This document shows positions 60,014 through 64,000 of a DNA stretch of 64,000 nt, piece by piece (the first letter of the stretch is position 1; every line of letters begins with the position of its first letter). Below the pieces are notes generated by a model. That model made no database searches. It was not told the origin of the DNA and was given only the letters and a program-made list of their open reading frames with translations. Made by a program: the position numbers and the translations under genes. The DNA is from Planctomycetota bacterium (GTDB lineage Bacteria; Planctomycetota; SZUA-567; H5-PLA8), in NCBI GenBank assembly GCA_016200135.1, contig JACQFI010000109.1:1-64000 (forward strand). The letters are read 5' to 3'.

Positions 60014-61417
60014 ATGGCCGCGGGCACGACGGAGAATCCCTTCGAGGGCGTTCCGCCTCACGACGAGGCCGCCGAGGCCGGCGTGCTGGGCTCGATGCTG
60101 ATCGAAGAGTCCGCCGCCGAAATTGCGATCGAGTCAATTACGACTGACGATTTTTACACCCCAAGGTTTAAAAGTCTTTTCAAACTCTTTTCCGAATTAC
60201 ATCGGCAACAAGCAGATTTGGACATGCTGTTCGTGCAGAGCGAACTCGAGAAGCGCGGTTTGCTGGAGCGCGTCGGTGGCAAGCAAATCCTCCGCCAACT
60301 TGTTGATGATACGCCTACTGCCGCCAATGTTGAACGCTACTGTCGTATTGTTAAAGATCGTGCCATCGAACGCGAGTTACTCCGAGCAGCCCATCAGATT
60401 GTGGGTTTAGTTCAGAGTCCACGCTCTAACGAAGATGCGTCTGTTCTGCTTGGGCAAGCAGAAGAGGTAGTTTTCAAGATCGCCGATGGCCGTTCTTCAA
60501 ACGAGCCCGTTACCATTCAATCTGTCCTGGAAGGCGTGCTGGCCGACGCGCACAAGACCGTCGAAGCGCGGCGGCAGGGCCTCGAGATTCCCTCCCCCGC
60601 CATCGCCACCGGCTTCCATGACCTCGACCGCATGTTCGCCGGCGGCATGTGGCCCGGCGAAGTGGTCATCATCGCCGCGCGCCCGAGCGTGGGAAAGACG
60701 ACCCTCGCGATCAACATCGCGCGCAAGGTGGCCTGCCGCCCGCCGGAGAAGAAGCCCGTCGGCGTGGCCATCTTCAGCATGGAAATGCCGAAGGAACAGG
60801 TCTCGAAGAACCTGCTCTGCTCGGAAGCGAAGATCGTCTCGAGCAAGATGCGCCGCTACGAGTTCGACGAGGAAGAGTACGAGACGGTGCGCATGGCCGC
60901 GGAGCAGCTCAAGCAGGCGCCCATCTTCATCGACGACACCCCCGGTCTTTCAACTTCGGAATTACGCGCACGCGCTCGGCGCCTTTACCATCGCGATGGC
61001 GTGCGCATGCTCCTGGTCGACTACCTGCAACTCATGACCTCTTCGAAGAACCACGACAGCCGCGAGCAGGCCGTCGCGGAACTCTCGCGGCAGGTGAAGC
61101 AGATCGCGCGCGAGCTGAGCATCCCCATCGTGCTGCTCTCGCAGTTGCGCCGCCCGATCCAGGGCAAGGAAGACGATCCGCCCAAGCTCACCGACCTGCG
61201 CGAGTCGGGCTCCATCGAACAGGACGCGGACGTGGTGATCATGCTCCACCGGCCCCTCGACGAGAAGGGCGTGATGACGCGCGACATCAAGGCGATCGTG
61301 CAGAAGAACCGCAACGGCGAGATCGGCGAAGTGCAGCTCTCGTTCTTCCCCGAATACTTCCGCTTCGAGACCTATACACCCGATGTCAGCAATGCCCAAA
61401 GCGCGGCGGGAGATTAG
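60014..61417 (+). CDS. dnaB: Replicative DNA helicase
   Basis: A 467-residue DnaB. HDEAAEAGVLGSMLIEESAA is the N-terminal domain start. Walker A is IIAARPSVGKTTLAINIA near residue 220, then FSMEMPKEQV, VDYLQLM and QNRNGEIGEVQLSF-like end (QKNRNGEIG). Start at 60014 with GGGGAG; the frame is open from 59864. The part of about 60121-60535 (residues 36-175) has far fewer G/C third positions than its flanks. No intein is present. Spacer 59782-60013 has a stem-like leader but no gene. Confidence 0.95.
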   Translation: MAAGTTENPFEGVPPHDEAAEAGVLGSMLIEESAAEIAIESITTDDFYTPRFKSLFKLFSELHRQQADLDMLFVQSELEKRGLLERVGGKQILRQLVDDTPTAANVERYCRIVKDRAIERELLRAAHQIVGLVQSPRSNEDASVLLGQAEEVVFKIADGRSSNEPVTIQSVLEGVLADAHKTVEARRQGLEIPSPAIATGFHDLDRMFAGGMWPGEVVIIAARPSVGKTTLAINIARKVACRPPEKKPVGVAIFSMEMPKEQVSKNLLCSEAKIVSSKMRRYEFDEEEYETVRMAAEQLKQAPIFIDDTPGLSTSELRARARRLYHRDGVRMLLVDYLQLMTSSKNHDSREQAVAELSRQVKQIARELSIPIVLLSQLRRPIQGKEDDPPKLTDLRESGSIEQDADVVIMLHRPLDEKGVMTRDIKAIVQKNRNGEIGEVQLSFFPEYFRFETYTPDVSNAQSAAGD

Positions 61418-61468
61418 ATCCTGATTAACCCGCTCCGCGCTCCCCTTCTCCTACGCTCCCGGCGCCGC

Positions 61469-63982
61469 ATGCGCGCCCAAGAGATCTCTTGCCGCCCCGC
61501 GCTGCGGGCCGCAGGTGGATTTGCCGTCTTCCTGGCGCTGGTGCTTTGCGCCGGAGCCGGATTGCTGGCTCCGGCGGCCCTGCGCGCCGAAGAGGCTCCG
61601 CCCGCCCCGGAAGAGCCGCAGCAGCCGGTCGTGCGCGAGATCGAGATCCGCGGCAACCTGCGCGTGGACACTGGAACGGTTTTGCGCCTGATCCGAACCC
61701 GCGTGGGCCGGCCTTTCGACCGCAAGACGTGGGACGAAGACTGGCACCGCCTGACGGACTCGGGTTACTTCCTCAACGTCCGCACCACGCCGCCCATCCA
61801 GGTGCCCGGCGGCGTGATGCTGGTGCTGGACTTGGTCGAACTGGCGACCATCGCCAAGATCACGTTCAAGGGCGCCAAGTCGATCTCCGGGACCGATTTG
61901 CGCAACGCGATCAAGAGCATCGAGGGCGGCCGGTACCAGCGCGGCCAGGTGCATCTAGATGCGCGCGCGCTCAAGAAGCTGTACCACGACCGCGCCTTCC
62001 GCGACGCGGAAGTCGAGTTCGAGATCGAGGTGCTGGCCAAGCACAAGCAGCTCGTGGCCGCCCGCGAACAGGAAGTGGAAGACGAGGTCGCGGTCATCTT
62101 CAAGGTCGACGAAGGGAACCCCGTCGGCGTGCGCAGCGTGAGCTTTAAGGGCAACAAGGCCTTCGACGAGGACGTGCTGCTCACGGCGATCCAGACCAAG
62201 CCGCGCCGCTTCTTCCGCGCCGGCGACCTGAAGGACGCGGACCTCGACACCGACAAGAAGCGCCTCGAGTACCACTATCTGCGCAGCGGCTACATGGACG
62301 TGAGCGTGGAAGAGCCCGTGATCCAGATCTCCAAGGAGACCTACTGGAACTGGTTCCGCAAGCGCAAGCGGCTCGCCGACATCACCTTCACTGTCCACGA
62401 GGGCCCGCAGTACCACGTGGGCAACCTGGTGGTCTCCGGCAACAAGAGCATCGAGTTGGCCGAGGTACAGGCGGTGATGAAGCTCAAGCCGGGCGCGGTC
62501 TTTTCGGATCTGCTGATGGAAGATGACGCGACGCACATCAAGGACCTGTACGGCGAGTACGGCCGAGTCTTCACCAAGGTGGACCGGGACCGCAAGCCCG
62601 TCACCGATCCCGCCCGCGTCAAGAAGACGCCGAACGTGTACGACGTAGAACTGCGCATCGTGGAGGGCTCGGAAGTGACGCTGCGCGAGGTCATCACGCG
62701 CGGCAACACCAAGACCCGCGACAAAGTGCTGATCCGCGAACTGGAACTCTTCCCAGGCGACCGCGTGGATACGTCGCGCGTTAAACTGGCGAAGGAACGC
62801 CTCAAGAACCTCAATTATTTCGAGGACGACATCCGCATCAACACCGAGCCCACGGAGAATCCCGAAGAGGCCGACGTCATCATCGACGTGACGGAGAAGG
62901 CCACGGGCGAGTTCAACTTCGGCGTCGGCATCTCCTCGGCCGAATCGGTTCTCGGCAACGTCAGCCTGACGCAGCGCAACTTCGACTATCGCGACTTTCC
63001 CAAGAGCTTGCGCGACTTCCTCTCGGGCAACAGTTGGGTCGGCGCGGGCCAGAACTTCTCCGTGGGCGCCACGCTCGGCACCAAGAGCCAGAACTACACC
63101 GTGTCCTTCCTGGAACCGTGGGCCTTTGACCGCCCGATCCGCATGGGTGGCAGCATCTTCCGCAGCGTGGACAACAACTTTAAGGACTTCAGCGAGACCA
63201 ATACCGGCTTCTCGGTCACCGCCGGCCGGCGCCTGTGGAGCCCCAACTGGGACGGCGATATCACCTACCGCTTGAGCTACACGACCATCCAGGGCGACCA
63301 GAATACGCTCCCGCCCATCTTCCAGCAGCAGGACGGCTCGCGCATCCTGAGCACCCTGACGCCGCGCATCCTCTACGACACCCGCGACAACCGCATCCTG
63401 CCCAGCCGCGGCCTCTTCATGGAAGCCAGCGCCGAGTTTGGCGGCGGGCCGCTCTTCGGCGACCTCACCTGGGTCCGCCCGTCCGTCGACGCGGCCCGGT
63501 ACTTCACCATGTACAAGCTGAAGGGCGGCGGCAAACACATCCTCGAACTGCACGCCAAAGCGTCCATGATCCAGGAGTACGGCAGCACCAAAGAGATCCC
63601 GCCCTTCCTGCGTTACTTCGGCGGCGGCATCTCGGACGTGCGCGGCTTCGAGAACCGCACGATCTCGCCCATCGAGAACGGCTTTTACATTGGCGGAAAG
63701 AAACAGATCACCGCGACGGCGGAGTATTCCGTGCCGCTGTACGAGGAGATCGTGCGCGCGTCGGTCTTCTCCGACGTGGGCCAGGTCTGGGACGCGGGCA
63801 ACACCGATCCGGGCACCATCACCGTGAATAAGTCGGGCTGGCGGTCGTCCATCGGCTTGGGACTTTCGGTCCGCACGCCGTTTTCGCCCATGCCTGTGCG
63901 CATTTACTTCAGCCGGGCCATCCAGCGCAACGATGCCGACCGGCTCAAGACCATCGACTTCAGCTTCGGTACCCGCTTTTAG
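61469..63982 (+). CDS. bamA: Outer-membrane assembly factor BamA
   Basis: An 837-residue Omp85. A signal peptide (about 1-40) is followed by five POTRA-like repeats; examples are VREIEIRGNLRVDTGTVLRL, KITFKGAKSISGTDLR, VSFKGNKAFDEDVLL, NLVVSGNKSIELAEVQ and VITRGNTKTRDKVLIREL. The C-terminal half is the beta-barrel, ending in FGTRF with the aromatic signal residue. GGGISDVRGFENRTISP is the loop 6-type VRGF motif. It inserts beta-barrel proteins; it shows the organism is diderm. Confidence 0.95.
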   Translation: MRAQEISCRPALRAAGGFAVFLALVLCAGAGLLAPAALRAEEAPPAPEEPQQPVVREIEIRGNLRVDTGTVLRLIRTRVGRPFDRKTWDEDWHRLTDSGYFLNVRTTPPIQVPGGVMLVLDLVELATIAKITFKGAKSISGTDLRNAIKSIEGGRYQRGQVHLDARALKKLYHDRAFRDAEVEFEIEVLAKHKQLVAAREQEVEDEVAVIFKVDEGNPVGVRSVSFKGNKAFDEDVLLTAIQTKPRRFFRAGDLKDADLDTDKKRLEYHYLRSGYMDVSVEEPVIQISKETYWNWFRKRKRLADITFTVHEGPQYHVGNLVVSGNKSIELAEVQAVMKLKPGAVFSDLLMEDDATHIKDLYGEYGRVFTKVDRDRKPVTDPARVKKTPNVYDVELRIVEGSEVTLREVITRGNTKTRDKVLIRELELFPGDRVDTSRVKLAKERLKNLNYFEDDIRINTEPTENPEEADVIIDVTEKATGEFNFGVGISSAESVLGNVSLTQRNFDYRDFPKSLRDFLSGNSWVGAGQNFSVGATLGTKSQNYTVSFLEPWAFDRPIRMGGSIFRSVDNNFKDFSETNTGFSVTAGRRLWSPNWDGDITYRLSYTTIQGDQNTLPPIFQQQDGSRILSTLTPRILYDTRDNRILPSRGLFMEASAEFGGGPLFGDLTWVRPSVDAARYFTMYKLKGGGKHILELHAKASMIQEYGSTKEIPPFLRYFGGGISDVRGFENRTISPIENGFYIGGKKQITATAEYSVPLYEEIVRASVFSDVGQVWDAGNTDPGTITVNKSGWRSSIGLGLSVRTPFSPMPVRIYFSRAIQRNDADRLKTIDFSFGTRF

Positions 63983-64000
63983 CGGTTTGAAATTCCTGAA

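Noticed and set aside
60014..61417. Intein in dnaB, because of the compositional patch
   Set aside because: The protein is continuous and of normal length, and the patch is before the P-loop, not at known intein sites.

Overview
This is a high-GC chromosomal window from a diderm (outer-membrane) bacterium, most likely a Planctomycetota member or a close PVC relative. The clues are a short membrane protein starting with a RWFQFHLKTL-type motif (15673-15918), a Minf_1886-family protein, a eukaryotic-type Ser/Thr kinase, several H-X9-DG-poor but GFTLxE-type pseudopilins, GH172/DUF2961, phytanoyl-CoA-dioxygenase-like and Gfo/Idh/MocA proteins, and very many small dispersed palindromic repeats. 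BamA at the right end shows an outer membrane. No rRNA, tRNA, CRISPR array or prophage was seen.

Layout. 1-4.2 kb: a repeat-rich left edge and two tandem GT39/ArnT-like membrane glycosyltransferases. 4.4-10.1 kb: a secreted protein of unknown function, an AT-richer Sel1-repeat gene, a DUF2950-like pilin and a secreted thioredoxin-like protein, separated by repeat-packed spacers. 10.1-18.7 kb: asnB, a UPF0489-like protein, a beta-propeller, a cupin, a Gfo/Idh/MocA oxidoreductase and a UbiD decarboxylase. 19-27.4 kb: a secreted protein, a receiver-only response regulator, then the lipoyl-domain protein/tmk/holB/ricT/Minf_1886/acyl-CoA-ligase series, interrupted between tmk and holB by a MazF-type toxin-antitoxin pair with its own palindromic operator. 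27.5-28.2 kb: an IS200-like Y1 transposase gene flanked by inverted REP-like elements whose relatives lie elsewhere in the window. 28.4-32.6 kb: a phosphatase directly abutting a Ser/Thr kinase, an MFS transporter, a small membrane protein and surE. 32.7-33.05 kb: a probable unassigned structured RNA ending in a strong terminator. 33.2-45.1 kb: a lipoprotein, a BtrH-like protein, GH172, enolase, pyruvoyl arginine decarboxylase, DUF1028, a PilZ/MshEN/PilZ protein, a flavin reductase, DUF6178, a PhyH dioxygenase and a divergent AraC regulator. 45.2-48.9 kb: a translationally coupled zinc operon (cobW-like GTPase, znuA, znuC, znuB). 49.1-53.7 kb: four minor pseudopilin genes in one operon. 54.2-64 kb: housekeeping genes glmU N-domain, prs, rplY, pth, rpsF, ssb, rpsR, rplI, dnaB and bamA.

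The most striking things are: (1) three of the four minor pseudopilins carry the same dispersed GC-rich repeat, in the same frame, as their leader peptide; (2) several families of dispersed hairpins, including one with compensatory arm changes and one apparently linked to the Y1 transposase; (3) the unassigned structured RNA at 32.7 kb; (4) patches of strongly different codon usage inside dnaB and asnB; (5) the toxin-antitoxin insertion in the tmk-holB operon. All assignments come from reading the sequence and family knowledge; no database search was run.
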